A DNA stretch of 64,000 nt from Sulfitobacter delicatus (GCF_900102535.1 NZ_FNBP01000006.1:62001-126000), one strand, 5' to 3'. Positions 41,860-51,224 are shown, counted from the first letter of the stretch. Numbers and translations are program-made. Notes: generated by a model not told the origin, from the letters alone.

Positions 41860-43824
41860 CTAGTGGTCGCGCCGCTTGGAGAGGTAATCGTCGGTGGTGC
41901 GGGGGCGGGGGCGTTCGGCGCCCGCCATGGGATTTCCGGTGTTATGATACTGCGCATTGATGCGGCAGTCATCGCACATCTGGATCATGCGAAGTTTGGC
42001 GTCATCGGCGAACATCGCATGGTTGCGCAGCTTGTCGGTGATTTTCTCCACCGTGGATTTGACGCCAAAGAGGTTGCCGCATTCGACACAGGCAAAGGGT
42101 TCTTCTTCGTTCAGCACCCGCTGGCTCAGCGCCGCATCGGTGAGGTCAAGCTGCGGGGCGAGGGTGATCGCGTCTTCGGGGCAGACATGTTCGCAAAGGC
42201 CACATTGCAAACAGGCGTCTTCCTGAAAGCGCAGCTGCGGCATGTCCGGGTTGTCGCCGAGCGCGCCCGAGGGGCAGAGCGAGACGCAAGAGAGGCAAAG
42301 CGTGCAGGCATCGGTATCGACCAGCACCGCGCCGTAGGGGGCACCGGCGGGCAGGGGCAGCACGTCGGCTTCGGGTTGCAGAGCGCGGGCGGCTTGGCGG
42401 GCGATCTGGCGGCGGCTGCCCATGGGGCGCACAGGTTGCGCCACCGGGGCGGGGGCCGTGCCTTCATAGAGGATGTCGGTCAGCGCGTCGGGGTCGGGCG
42501 TGTCGATCAGCGCCATGCGCGCCTCGCCCGCGATGGCGCGGGCCAGCGCGGTCTGGGTCTCAATCGCGTCGCGGTCGGCCTTTGGGCCGAGCAGCAGCGA
42601 GACATGGGCGAACCCGGCGGCGAGGGCGGCCAGCGCTTCGGCATGGCCAAATGCGGCGATTGCGTCGAGTTCCATCGGCACCACATCGGCGGGCAGACCA
42701 CGGCCATGGCGGGCGGCGAGGCGGATCATCTCGGCCCCATGGTCGTCATGCACCAGCAAGCGGGGCGCGCCGCCACCCGCTTCAAGGTAGCTGCGCGCAA
42801 GGGTCTGGAGCCGGCGCATGGTGAAATCGACGGGCGGTGCGTCATAGCTAATGGCACCGGAGGGGCAGGCCGAAGAGCAAGCGCCGCAGCCTGCGCAGAT
42901 CATCGGATCGACGGTGACATGATCACCGTCGGGCATGATCGCGCCGGTGGGGCAGAGGTCGAGACAGGCGGTGCAGCCGGTTTGCCCGGCGCGGGAATGG
43001 GCGCAGAGAAGCGGTTCGGTGCGGACATAGAGCGGCTGCTCGAAGGTGCCGACCAGATGCGAGGCGGCCAGCACGGCGGCGGCCACGGCGGGCGGGTGGT
43101 TTGGGTCGGCGCGCAGGTAGCCTTCGCGTTTTTCGTGCGCAGGGAAGAGCGGCGTGTCGCCCCGCATGTCGAGGATCACGTCGCATTGACTTTTCGCGCC
43201 ATCCCGCGGGTCGGTCCACGTCAGCGGGCCACGGCCCCGTGGGTCGATCTGGCGCAGGGCGTCGATGACCACTTCGAACTGGCCAAGCGCCCCTTTGGCG
43301 CGGCGCAGCTTGCCGGAGATCAAGTCAAAGTCGCGGACTTCGGGCAGGTTGTCGTCAGCCTCGGTCACGTTGTCATCCATCAAAAGCGTGACGCTGAGAT
43401 GGGCCTTTAGCTGTTCGGCCGCTTCCAGCGCCGCAGGACCGCGTCCGAGGATCAGACAGAGCCCTTCGGAGCCGACATCGATGGTTTTCTCCGCAGGCGC
43501 ATCCAAAAGCGCCTCTGCGGCCAGTGCGGACATTTTGGGCAGTTTATCGCCCTCATCATCGGACCACCCGGCCCGGTCGCGCAGGTCGAGCAGGGGGGCA
43601 GGGGGCAGGCCCATGTCCTCGGCCAGTTCGGTAAAGACGCGCTCTTCTTGGGTGCAGCATAAAATTGCATCGCCCTCGGTCAGCGCCTTGGCCGCGCGGT
43701 TAATCTGAGTGGTGCAGAGCGCCGAACAGGGGGATTTGACCGTCAGACCCGTGGTCTCGGCCAGCGCATCTGAATCGATACGCTGCGATCCCGCGCAATC
43801 GCATGTTATCAACGTCTTGGCCAT
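41860..43824 (-). CDS. Polyferredoxin-type 4Fe-4S protein of the formate dehydrogenase locus
   Basis: 654 residues. The N-terminus has extra Cys (LITCDCAG, SPCSALC, LCC). Two pairs of ferredoxin-type motifs follow: CTACLDLCP with CAGCGACSSACP near 290-325, and CTLCLSCVSLCP with CLQCGLCEHVCP near 510-560. The C-terminal CVECGNLFG and MCDDCRIN add further sites. There is no signal or membrane segment, so it is cytoplasmic. Similar proteins accompany DUF3305/DUF3306 formate dehydrogenase clusters in Shewanella and Roseobacters. It may carry electrons for maturation. It is the first gene of the accessory operon. Confidence 0.85.
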   Translation of the reverse strand: MAKTLITCDCAGSQRIDSDALAETTGLTVKSPCSALCTTQINRAAKALTEGDAILCCTQEERVFTELAEDMGLPPAPLLDLRDRAGWSDDEGDKLPKMSALAAEALLDAPAEKTIDVGSEGLCLILGRGPAALEAAEQLKAHLSVTLLMDDNVTEADDNLPEVRDFDLISGKLRRAKGALGQFEVVIDALRQIDPRGRGPLTWTDPRDGAKSQCDVILDMRGDTPLFPAHEKREGYLRADPNHPPAVAAAVLAASHLVGTFEQPLYVRTEPLLCAHSRAGQTGCTACLDLCPTGAIMPDGDHVTVDPMICAGCGACSSACPSGAISYDAPPVDFTMRRLQTLARSYLEAGGGAPRLLVHDDHGAEMIRLAARHGRGLPADVVPMELDAIAAFGHAEALAALAAGFAHVSLLLGPKADRDAIETQTALARAIAGEARMALIDTPDPDALTDILYEGTAPAPVAQPVRPMGSRRQIARQAARALQPEADVLPLPAGAPYGAVLVDTDACTLCLSCVSLCPSGALGDNPDMPQLRFQEDACLQCGLCEHVCPEDAITLAPQLDLTDAALSQRVLNEEEPFACVECGNLFGVKSTVEKITDKLRNHAMFADDAKLRMIQMCDDCRINAQYHNTGNPMAGAERPRPRTTDDYLSKRRDH

Positions 43825-43984
43825 GAATTTTCCCTTGTTTCACACGACAATCCGACGCCCTTCTGGGCCTGATTGAGGCCTCAAGCTAGACGGGATCAAG
43901 ACCGGTTCACAACCGCAATTCTGCGTCGGACCGCTGGGATCGGACCTGTGATATCGTCAGGGGGAGCATCGCGAAGGACAGTGT

Positions 43985-44004
43985 GATTCGAATATCAGCG
44001 AATC
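43985..44004. promoter_or_regulatory. Inverted repeat, possible regulator site of the fdh operons
   Basis: GATTCG at 43985-43990 and CGAATC at 43999-44004 form a perfect 6-bp dyad with an 8-base centre. It lies midway between the divergent operons, where an NtrC-like dimer could act on both. The link to the regulator at 51368 is inference. Confidence 0.4.
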
Positions 44005-44162
44005 CCGCAAATCCTATGAATTTGGTCAAGTTAGACAAAAGGTCCAGATCGCTATTGAAGCCCGAAAGCCGCGGGTCATCTTGTCTTTAAAGCTGGGTTT
44101 TTCACCGTTTTAAATAGTTTGTACTTTTCACAAGGCGGTTAGGCGGTGAAAGATTAGGCAAC

Positions 44163-44169
44163 GGAGGAG
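44163..44169 (+). promoter_or_regulatory. Ribosome-binding site that fixes a TTG start
   Basis: GGAGGAG at 44163-44169 lies four bases before TTG at 44174. The first in-frame ATG is ten codons further in and has no such site, so TTG is the likely start of the DUF3305 gene. Confidence 0.7.
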
Positions 44170-44173
44170 CCAC

Positions 44174-44743
44174 TTGATTCACAACCCAAAAAAGTACCGG
44201 ACGATGCCCGTGGGTGTTGTGCTGCGCCGTGCGCCGGGGGTGACCCGTTGGGCCAAGTGGAGCTGGAAGGCGACTTCTGTGCTGCCGGGCGCGGGCGCTG
44301 CCGATTGGCGTGAACTGCGCCGGGATGGTGATATTGTCGAGTATCACGCAGCGACCCTCCCGATCGAATTGCATGGGGCCGAGACCGAAGCCTATGTGCA
44401 TGGGCTCGGCGCGGACGTGCCCTGCGTCTATGTCGTGATGCGCCCGATTGCGGGCAAGACAGACCGGCCGTTTGAGATCGCCCTCGTCACAGCCTCGCCT
44501 TATGAAGCGCAGGACTATTGCGACAGTGCTGAAGAGGTGGTGGAGAAGGTTGCGATGACACCGGGACTGCTGGCTTGGGTGCACGAGTTTGTTGAAGAGT
44601 TCCACCACGAGGAAGAGTTCGTAAAGCGGCGGCGCGACCGGCTGCGCGTGGATCGCAAGCAAGATGGCGTTGGTGACCCGCGTATTGAAAAGCCCGCGGA
44701 TGTCTATGCCTCCCCGACGCTCAAACGAAAGCGGCTGGCATGA
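44174..44743 (+). CDS. DUF3305 domain protein of the formate dehydrogenase locus
   Basis: 189 residues from a TTG supported by a strong ribosome-binding site. The conserved core has PVGVVLRRAPGVTRWAKWSW near the start and YVVMRPIAG. DUF3305 and DUF3306 proteins occur almost only in clusters with TorD-like chaperones and periplasmic formate dehydrogenases, and a maturation role is assumed. There is no signal peptide. It overlaps the DUF3306 gene by four bases. Confidence 0.88.
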   Translation: MIHNPKKYRTMPVGVVLRRAPGVTRWAKWSWKATSVLPGAGAADWRELRRDGDIVEYHAATLPIELHGAETEAYVHGLGADVPCVYVVMRPIAGKTDRPFEIALVTASPYEAQDYCDSAEEVVEKVAMTPGLLAWVHEFVEEFHHEEEFVKRRRDRLRVDRKQDGVGDPRIEKPADVYASPTLKRKRLA

Positions 44744-45345
44744 GCGGTTTCTGGCAAAAGCGCCGCGCTGCTGTGGTGGCGGAGGCCAAGGCCGAAGCGC
44801 AGGTCGCCGAGGCACGTGCGCTTGAAGCGCAGGAAGCGGCTCTGGCCGAGCGCAGTGACGATGAGTTGCTGGCTGAGTTCGACCTGCCCGTGCCGGAGGA
44901 TTTGGTCAGCGGCGAACAGCTGCGTGCCTTCCTTAAAGCGCAGCTTCCTCAACGGCTCAAGACCCGCGCCTTGCGCAGCTTTTGGAAAACCAACCCTGTG
45001 CTCGCCTGTCTTGACGGGTTGAATGATTACGACGACGATTACACTGCAGCGGCGACAGCCGGGAAGCCGGTGAACACCATCTATCAAGTGGGCCGCGGTA
45101 TGGTGGCTAAGGTAGAAGAGGTGTTGGAAGCTGGTGCGTCTCACCCGGTGGAAGAGACGTCTACGACTGACGTGGTGTTGACAGAAACGCCGCAGGTCGA
45201 AGAGATTGAAACGGTGAGCTATCAACCGCAGGCTGAAGAGGGCACCGACGTCGAAGAGGCCCTTCAGCCCGCGCCGACGCACCGTCGCATGCGGTTTCAC
45301 TTTGCCGTTGATGCGGCATCAGACATGGAAGGGACGAGCGCTTGA
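44740..45345 (+). CDS. DUF3306 domain protein of the formate dehydrogenase locus
   Basis: 201 residues. The N-terminal half has the DUF3306 pattern: FWQKRRAAVVAEAKAEAQVAE helical start, then DLPVPEDLVSGEQLRAFL and RALRSFWKTNPVLACLDGLNDYDDDYT. The second half is low-complexity and acidic. It overlaps DUF3305 and the TorD gene. The name pairing and context are strong, the function unknown. Confidence 0.88.
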   Translation: MSGFWQKRRAAVVAEAKAEAQVAEARALEAQEAALAERSDDELLAEFDLPVPEDLVSGEQLRAFLKAQLPQRLKTRALRSFWKTNPVLACLDGLNDYDDDYTAAATAGKPVNTIYQVGRGMVAKVEEVLEAGASHPVEETSTTDVVLTETPQVEEIETVSYQPQAEEGTDVEEALQPAPTHRRMRFHFAVDAASDMEGTSA

Positions 45346-45950
45346 CCCAATTGGCCGCGACAACCTTGCCCGAAGAAGACCGCCTGCGTGCGGATCTCTA
45401 TAATTTCATGGGTCTGATCCTTGCCGGGCCGCCGGACCAGATGTTGCTGGACCAATGCGCAGCGCTTTCCGGTGATGACAGTGAGTTGGGTCAGGGTTTT
45501 GCCGCGCTGTCGAAGTTGGCGAGTAAGACCAAACCGTCGGGCGCCGAGAGCGAGTTCAACCGGCTCTTCATTGGCTTGGGCCGGGGCGAGCTGCTGCCCT
45601 ATGCCAGCTACTACCTCACCGGGTTTTTGAACGAGAAGCCGTTGGCCGCGCTGCGACAGGATATGGTCGCGCGGGGGCTGGAGCGGGCGGCGAATGTTTT
45701 TGAGCCGGAGGACAACATCGCCTCACTGATGGAGATGATGGGCGCGATGATCGCGGGCCGGTTCTCGACCCCCGCAACGCTGGCGCAGCAGAAGACCTTC
45801 TTTAACCGTCACATCGCCCCGTGGGCCGCGCATTTCTTTACCGATTTGGAAGGCGCCAAGAACTCGGTTTTCTATGCACCGGTGGGCAAGATTGGACGCG
45901 CCTTTATGCAGATCGAGGCCGAGGCCTTTCGGCTGAGCAAAGACGATTGA
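45342..45950 (+). CDS. TorD/DmsD-family redox enzyme chaperone
   Basis: 202 residues from a TTG at 45342 whose TTGA overlaps the DUF3306 stop. The protein is all-helical with the TorD signature EFNRLFIGLGRGELLPYASYY near residue 70. Such chaperones bind the twin-arginine signal of a molybdenum or tungsten enzyme and hold it for cofactor insertion. The client is the alpha subunit encoded at 46328, or the small TAT peptide at 46010. Confidence 0.9.
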   Translation: MTQLAATTLPEEDRLRADLYNFMGLILAGPPDQMLLDQCAALSGDDSELGQGFAALSKLASKTKPSGAESEFNRLFIGLGRGELLPYASYYLTGFLNEKPLAALRQDMVARGLERAANVFEPEDNIASLMEMMGAMIAGRFSTPATLAQQKTFFNRHIAPWAAHFFTDLEGAKNSVFYAPVGKIGRAFMQIEAEAFRLSKDD

Positions 45951-46009
45951 GACATCAAGACGAGCGGGCCGTAGCGCCCATGAACAAGAGACGTAACAGG
46001 AGAGACGAC

Positions 46010-46222
46010 ATGACACGCAAGCCAGAGGGTTCCGCACAACAGCCCGTCCGCAAGGACCGGCGCGATTTCCTGAAATTCGCAGGCACCGCCGCGCCCTTGG
46101 CCGCCGTCGCCGTGGCCACCACGGGCACAGAGGCCGAAGCCGCCAAAGCGCCCGATCTGTCGTCGGACCGTATTCAAGACACAGAACACACGCGGGCCTA
46201 TTACGCCGCGGCGCGGTTCTGA
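46010..46222 (+). CDS. Small twin-arginine signal protein of the formate dehydrogenase operon
   Basis: 70 residues from the ATG at 46010, with CAGGAGAG upstream. It begins with a twin-arginine motif (KDRRDFLKFAGTAAPLAAVA), then a short tail ending in TEHTRAYYAAARF. Such mini-proteins (formate dehydrogenase region TAT target) stand before alpha-subunit genes. After signal removal only about 30 residues would remain. It may be a chaperone-binding decoy, an assembly factor or a small subunit. Confidence 0.85.
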   Translation: MTRKPEGSAQQPVRKDRRDFLKFAGTAAPLAAVAVATTGTEAEAAKAPDLSSDRIQDTEHTRAYYAAARF

Positions 46223-46327
46223 TCAGATACCAAGGGGCGCTGCCTCTTTAACTTTGGCAGGGCGCCATGTGCCCGCCGTTCAATAGCATCTCAGGCGGGG
46301 CCAACCCCGCACATAGGGAGTGAAGAT

Positions 46328-49315
46328 ATGTTGAGGAAAAAGACCAATGGGGTCGCGCGTAGCGCAGGGCGGGCAGGCATCATGTCCGATGTGGCGCGCA
46401 GTGGCATCAACCGCCGTGCGTTCCTGCGCGGTTCGGGCCTTGCCATCGGCGGGCTGAGCGCGATTGCCGCGACCGCGGGCAGCGTACAGCAGGCTTCCGC
46501 CGCGACCGCTGCGGTAAGCGGGAAGATGGAAGTTAAGAAATCCGTCTGCACCCATTGCTCGGTTGGCTGTACAGTCATCGCCGAAGTATCGGACGGTGTT
46601 TGGCTGGGTCAGGAACCCGGTTGGGACAGCCCCTTCAACCTCGGGGCGCATTGCGCCAAGGGCGCCTCGGTCCGCGAGCACGCCCATGGTGAGCGCCGCC
46701 TGAAGTACCCGATGAAGAAAGTCGGCGGTGAGTGGCAGCGGATTTCTTGGGAGCAGGCGATCAACGAGATCGGCGATCAGATGCTGTCGATCCGCGACAC
46801 CTCTGGCCCGGATTCGGTCTATTGGCTTGGCTCGGCGAAACACTCCAACGAACAGGCCTATCTGTTCCGCAAGTTCGCGGCCTATTGGGGCACCAATAAC
46901 GTCGACCACCAGGCGCGGATCTGTCACTCCACCACCGTTGCGGGCGTGGCGAACACATGGGGCTACGGCGCCATGACCAACAGCTACAACGACATCCACA
47001 AATCCAAGGCGATCTTCATCATCGGCGGCAACCCTGCCGAAGCGCACCCTGTTTCGTTGCAGCACGTGCTGAAGGCGAAAGAGGAAAACAACGCGCCGCT
47101 GATCGTCTGTGATCCGCGTTTCACCCGTACCGCGGCCCATGCCGACGAATATGTGCGCTTCCGTCCCGGCTCGGACGTGGCGCTGGTTTGGGGGCTTCTT
47201 TACCACATCTTCGAGAACGGTTGGGAAGACGAAGAATTTATCCGCACACGCGTTTGGGGCATGGACGAAATCCGCAAGGAAGTCGCTAACTGGACCCCTG
47301 ACGAAGTTGAGCGCGTCACCGGCGTGCCGGGCGAGCAGCTTCAGCGCGTTGCGCGCACACTGGCCAACCACCGCCCCGGCACCGTGATCTGGTGCATGGG
47401 TGGCACGCAGCACACCAACGGCAACAACAACACCCGCGCTTACTGCATCTTGCAGTTGGCCCTTGGCAACATGGGCACCGCGGGCGGCGGCACCAACATC
47501 TTCCGCGGCCACGACAACGTACAGGGCGCGACCGATCTTGGCGTTTTGGCCGACACGCTGCCGGGCTACTATGGTCTGTCCGACGGGTCTTGGGCGCATT
47601 GGGCGCGGGTCTGGGGGGAGGATCTGGAGTGGATCCAGAGCCGTTTCGCCTCTTGGACCGATGGTGCGGGCGAAGAGCAGAAGATGATCAACCTCACCGG
47701 TATTCCGGTGTCGCGTTGGATCGACGGTGTGCTTGAGGATCGTGAGAACCTCGAGCAGCCTGACAACACCAAAGCGATGGTGCTCTGGGGCCATGCGCCG
47801 AACTCGCAGACCCGTCAGCTTGAGATGAAAACGGCGATGGAGAAGCTCGACCTGCTGGTTGTGGTCGACCCCTATCCGACTGTCTCGGCTGTTTTGCATG
47901 ACCGCACGGACAACACCTATCTGCTGCCGGCCTGTACTCAGTTCGAAACCTCCGGCTCGGTCACCGCCTCGAACCGCTCGCTGCAGTGGCGCGAGAAGGT
48001 TGTCGAGCCGCTGTTCGAGAGCCTGCCGGACCACACGATCCTTTATAAGTTCGCCAAGAAGTTCGGCTTTGAAGATCGCATGTTCCGCAACATCGAAGTG
48101 AACGGGGAAGAGCCGCTGGTCGAAGATTTGACCCGCGAGTTCAACAAGGGCATGTGGACCATCGGCTATACCGGGCAGAGCCCCGAGCGGATGAAGATGC
48201 ACATGCAGAACCAGCATACTTTCGACAAAACCACCCTGCGCGCCAATGGTGGCCCGGCGGATGGCGATTATTACGGCATGCCATGGCCCTGCTGGGGCAC
48301 TGCCGAGATGAAGCATCCGGGCACGGCGAACCTTTACGATATGTCGCTGCCCGTGGCAGAAGGCGGCCTGACGTTCCGCGCCCGTTTTGGGGTGGAGCGC
48401 GATGGCGACAACCTTCTGGCCGAAGGGGTCTATTCCAAAGGCTCCGAGATCAAGGATGGCTATCCTGAGTTCACCATGCAGATGCTGATGGATCTGGGCT
48501 GGGACGGTGATCTGACAGCCGAAGAGCGCGGCATCATCGAAGCGGTCGCGGGCTATGAAGCGCCCGAGAATGCGGACGATGGTCAGGAAGAAGTTGGCGA
48601 AACCTCGCAGCAAGGCGAGTTGGAATCCGACTACGTCGAGCAGGTCGGTGGGATCAACTGGAAGACCGACCTCTCGGGGGGCATCCAGCGGGTCGCGATC
48701 AAACACGGCTGCGCGCCCTTCGGCAACGCCAAGGCCCGCGCCGTGGTCTGGACCTTCCCCGACCCGGTGCCAAAACACCGCGAGCCGCTCTATTCCAACC
48801 GGCGCGATCTGGTGGCGGATTACCCGACCTACGAGGACAAGACCTTCTGGCGGGTGCCGACGCTTTACGCCTCGATCCAGGAGAACGACTTCTCGGAGGA
48901 ATTCCCGATCATCCTCACCTCTGGCCGTCTGGTCGAATATGAGGGCGGCGGGGACGAGACCCGGTCGAACCCTTGGTTGGCTGAGCTTCAGCAGAACATG
49001 TTCATCGAGATCAACACCCGTGACGCCAACAACCTTGGTGTGCGCGACGGGTCCGACGTCTGGGTCGAAGGCCCGGAGGGCGGCAAGATCAAGGTCATGG
49101 CCATGGTCACCGAACGGGTGGGCGAGGGTGTGGCCTTCATGCCTTTCCACTTCGGCGGTCATCTCGGCGGCGTCAGCCTGCGGGACAAATACCCCGACGG
49201 GGCCGACCCGATCGTACTGGGCGAAAGCACCAACACGGTTCAGACCTACGGCTACGATTCAGTCACGCAAATGCAGGAGACAAAATGTACTCTCTGCAAG
49301 ATTATGCCAGCGTAA
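46328..49315 (+). CDS. fdhA: Formate dehydrogenase catalytic alpha subunit (Mo/W-bisPGD)
   Basis: 995 residues with a twin-arginine signal (INRRAFLRGSG, Arg29-Arg30), so it is exported folded. The proximal [4Fe-4S] cluster is bound by Cys74, Cys77, Cys81 and Cys109. The metal ligand is Cys199 in RICHSTTVAG, next to the conserved His200; it is Cys and not selenocysteine. The C-terminal molydopterin-binding region is present (TSGRLVEYEGGG). It oxidises formate to CO2 in the periplasm and passes electrons to the beta and gamma subunits. The neighbouring tup genes suggest tungsten, but sequence alone cannot tell Mo from W. Confidence 0.95.
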   Translation: MLRKKTNGVARSAGRAGIMSDVARSGINRRAFLRGSGLAIGGLSAIAATAGSVQQASAATAAVSGKMEVKKSVCTHCSVGCTVIAEVSDGVWLGQEPGWDSPFNLGAHCAKGASVREHAHGERRLKYPMKKVGGEWQRISWEQAINEIGDQMLSIRDTSGPDSVYWLGSAKHSNEQAYLFRKFAAYWGTNNVDHQARICHSTTVAGVANTWGYGAMTNSYNDIHKSKAIFIIGGNPAEAHPVSLQHVLKAKEENNAPLIVCDPRFTRTAAHADEYVRFRPGSDVALVWGLLYHIFENGWEDEEFIRTRVWGMDEIRKEVANWTPDEVERVTGVPGEQLQRVARTLANHRPGTVIWCMGGTQHTNGNNNTRAYCILQLALGNMGTAGGGTNIFRGHDNVQGATDLGVLADTLPGYYGLSDGSWAHWARVWGEDLEWIQSRFASWTDGAGEEQKMINLTGIPVSRWIDGVLEDRENLEQPDNTKAMVLWGHAPNSQTRQLEMKTAMEKLDLLVVVDPYPTVSAVLHDRTDNTYLLPACTQFETSGSVTASNRSLQWREKVVEPLFESLPDHTILYKFAKKFGFEDRMFRNIEVNGEEPLVEDLTREFNKGMWTIGYTGQSPERMKMHMQNQHTFDKTTLRANGGPADGDYYGMPWPCWGTAEMKHPGTANLYDMSLPVAEGGLTFRARFGVERDGDNLLAEGVYSKGSEIKDGYPEFTMQMLMDLGWDGDLTAEERGIIEAVAGYEAPENADDGQEEVGETSQQGELESDYVEQVGGINWKTDLSGGIQRVAIKHGCAPFGNAKARAVVWTFPDPVPKHREPLYSNRRDLVADYPTYEDKTFWRVPTLYASIQENDFSEEFPIILTSGRLVEYEGGGDETRSNPWLAELQQNMFIEINTRDANNLGVRDGSDVWVEGPEGGKIKVMAMVTERVGEGVAFMPFHFGGHLGGVSLRDKYPDGADPIVLGESTNTVQTYGYDSVTQMQETKCTLCKIMPA

Positions 49316-49327
49316 GGAGACAAGAGA

Positions 49328-49921
49328 ATGGCAAGAGCAAAGTTTCTCTGCGATGCCGAGCGCTGCATTGAATGCAACGCATGTGTAACGGCTTGTAAGA
49401 ACGAACACGAAGTACCTTGGGGCATCAACCGCCGCCGCGTGGTGACCATTCAGGACGGCCAGCCGGGCGAACGCTCGATCTCGGTCGCCTGCATGCACTG
49501 CTCGGATGCGCCCTGTATGGCGGTCTGCCCGGTGGATTGTTTCTACCAAACAGACGACGGCATCGTGCTGCACTCCAAAGACCTCTGCATCGGTTGCGGC
49601 TACTGCTTCTACGCCTGCCCCTTCGGCGCGCCGCAGTACCCGCAGGCCGGCAACTTCGGCAGCCGCGGCAAGATGGACAAATGCACCTTCTGTGCCGGTG
49701 GTCCCGAAGAGAACCACAGCCAGGCGGAGTTCCAAAAGTACGGCCGCAACCGGATCGCGGAAGGCAAATTGCCGATCTGCGCCGAGATGTGTTCGACCAA
49801 GGCGCTGCTGGCCGGGGATGGCGACATGGTGTCCGACATCTACCGCGAGCGCGTCGTCGCGCGCGGCTTCGGCTCCGGCGCTTGGGGCTGGGGCACGGCA
49901 TATGAGCGAAAGGGCCAGTAA
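49328..49921 (+). CDS. fdhB: Formate dehydrogenase iron-sulfur beta subunit
   Basis: 197 residues starting 12 bases after the alpha stop. Four ferredoxin-type cluster motifs are visible: CIECNACVTACK, CMHCSDAPCMAVCP, CIGCGYCFYACP and CTFC with CAEMC. It has no transmembrane anchor, unlike FdnH, so the gamma subunit must provide the membrane link. It wires electrons from the alpha subunit to the cytochrome b. It probably hitchhikes across the membrane with the TAT-exported alpha subunit. Confidence 0.95.
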   Translation: MARAKFLCDAERCIECNACVTACKNEHEVPWGINRRRVVTIQDGQPGERSISVACMHCSDAPCMAVCPVDCFYQTDDGIVLHSKDLCIGCGYCFYACPFGAPQYPQAGNFGSRGKMDKCTFCAGGPEENHSQAEFQKYGRNRIAEGKLPICAEMCSTKALLAGDGDMVSDIYRERVVARGFGSGAWGWGTAYERKGQ

Positions 49922-49987
49922 CGGCTCTCGGGGCGGCCCTATATGGGCCGCCCGTTTCACGACATTTGTTTAGCCGGGGGATTACCC

Positions 49988-51190
49988 ATGCTGCGCCACC
50001 TGATGGCTCTTTTCATTCTCGCGCTGGTTGCCCTGCCGATGGGCGCCACGGCGCAGGACGTGCGCCTGCCTGAGAATTCAACGCCTGCCGCCGTTGACCG
50101 TGCCAGCACTGGCGGGGCACAGAACCTTGCAGATATCGAGCGCCGCCAGAACGGGGCCGAGATCGACGACGGCTTTCGGCGCAACAACCTGGGCGGTGAT
50201 GCAGCCACGGTGCCGGCGCTTGGCCCGCTCGGCGGGCGCTCGGACCCGGACCTCTGGCGCGGCATTCGTTATAATGAGCTGCCGGTAAAGGTCAGCACGA
50301 TGAACAAAACGGGCCGCGTGCTCGTTCAAGACAACGGCATTTGGTGGCAGGAATTCCGCAAAGGGCCGCTGGCGACCTATGGCATCTGGCTGCTGTTGGG
50401 GACCATCGCGCTGCTGGCGTTGTTCTTCTTGCTGCGCGGACGCATTCGTATTGAAGGCGGCAAGATCGGGCGCACTGTTACGCGGTTCAAGGCGATTGAG
50501 CGCTTTGCCCATTGGATGTTGGCGGGGTCTTTTATTCTGCTGGCGCTGACTGGGCTTGCCACGCTCTTTGGCCGCAAGGTGGTAATCCCGCTCTTGGGTC
50601 ATGAGTTCAACTCTGTGCTGCTCACGGGATCGAAGTTCATCCACAACAACGTTTCCTGGGCCTTTATGATCGCGCTGGTCATGGTTTTCGTCATGTGGAT
50701 TTGGCACAATATTCCGAACAGAACCGACTGGGTCTGGATCAAGCAGGGCGGCGGTTTCATCGGCGACAAGCACCCGCCCGCCAAGAAGTTCAACTTCGGA
50801 CAGAAGATCGTTTTCTGGGCGGTGATCCTGCTCGGCTTTTCCGTGTCGCTGTCGGGCCTGTCATTGCTGTTCCCCTTCGAAATCCAGCTCTTTGGCCATA
50901 CCTTTGGCATCATCAACGACATTGGCATGGCAGAGGCAGCTGGCTTTGGCCCGCTGCAATCCGATCTGACGCCCCATGCCGAAATGCAATATGCTCAACT
51001 GTGGCATGCGATCATTGGCTTCGTGATGATGGCGGTGATCCTTGGGCATATCTATATCGGCACGCTCGGCATGGAAGGCGCCTTTGACGCGATGGGCAAT
51101 GGCGAGGTTGATGAGCGTTGGGCCGAGCAGCACCACTCTCTCTGGCTCGAAGAGGTCAAACAAGACAAACGCCGGACGCCTGCGGAATGA
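49988..51190 (+). CDS. Formate dehydrogenase cytochrome b (gamma) subunit
   Basis: 400 residues from the ATG at 49988. A signal peptide (to ATAQD, residue 20) and about 110 periplasmic residues precede the membrane domain, a long N-terminal extension compared with FdnI. Five helices follow; haem-ligand His residues are in RFAHWML, FIHNNVSW and LWHAIIG with HIYIG. It takes electrons from the beta subunit to the quinone pool. With no NAD-binding subunit in the locus, the complex is respiratory and not NAD-reducing. Confidence 0.92.
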   Translation: MLRHLMALFILALVALPMGATAQDVRLPENSTPAAVDRASTGGAQNLADIERRQNGAEIDDGFRRNNLGGDAATVPALGPLGGRSDPDLWRGIRYNELPVKVSTMNKTGRVLVQDNGIWWQEFRKGPLATYGIWLLLGTIALLALFFLLRGRIRIEGGKIGRTVTRFKAIERFAHWMLAGSFILLALTGLATLFGRKVVIPLLGHEFNSVLLTGSKFIHNNVSWAFMIALVMVFVMWIWHNIPNRTDWVWIKQGGGFIGDKHPPAKKFNFGQKIVFWAVILLGFSVSLSGLSLLFPFEIQLFGHTFGIINDIGMAEAAGFGPLQSDLTPHAEMQYAQLWHAIIGFVMMAVILGHIYIGTLGMEGAFDAMGNGEVDERWAEQHHSLWLEEVKQDKRRTPAE

Positions 51191-51224
51191 CGGGCGCCGG
51201 TGTGTTGAACAAAGGATACGCGCA

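Larger units (their letters stand above)
43825..44173. other. 349-base divergent region between the two formate dehydrogenase operons
   Basis: No gene is seen. It contains the palindrome TTGAGGCCTCAA (43873-43884), the inverted repeat GATTCG (43985-43990) with CGAATC (43999-44004), and an AT-rich stretch near 44090-44135 that probably holds the promoter of the DUF3305 operon. I found no convincing -24/-12 (GG-N10-GC with TTGC) element, which fits a regulator without GAFTGA. Confidence 0.55.

Noticed and set aside
41671..43410. 579-codon plus-strand open frame
   Set aside because: Antisense to the polyferredoxin gene, whose cysteine motifs are clear; no ribosome-binding site or domain.
43825..44173. 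Sigma-54 promoter for the fdh operon
   Set aside because: No GG-N10-GC element with a good flank was found, and the local NtrC-like regulator lacks GAFTGA.
46919..46930. Selenocysteine-type active site in formate dehydrogenase
   Set aside because: The codon at the metal ligand is TGT (Cys199); no in-frame TGA is used.
46280..49162. 960-codon open frame on the minus strand opposite fdhA
   Set aside because: It mirrors the codon periodicity of fdhA, contains no recognisable domain and lies wholly antisense to a gene with clear catalytic motifs.
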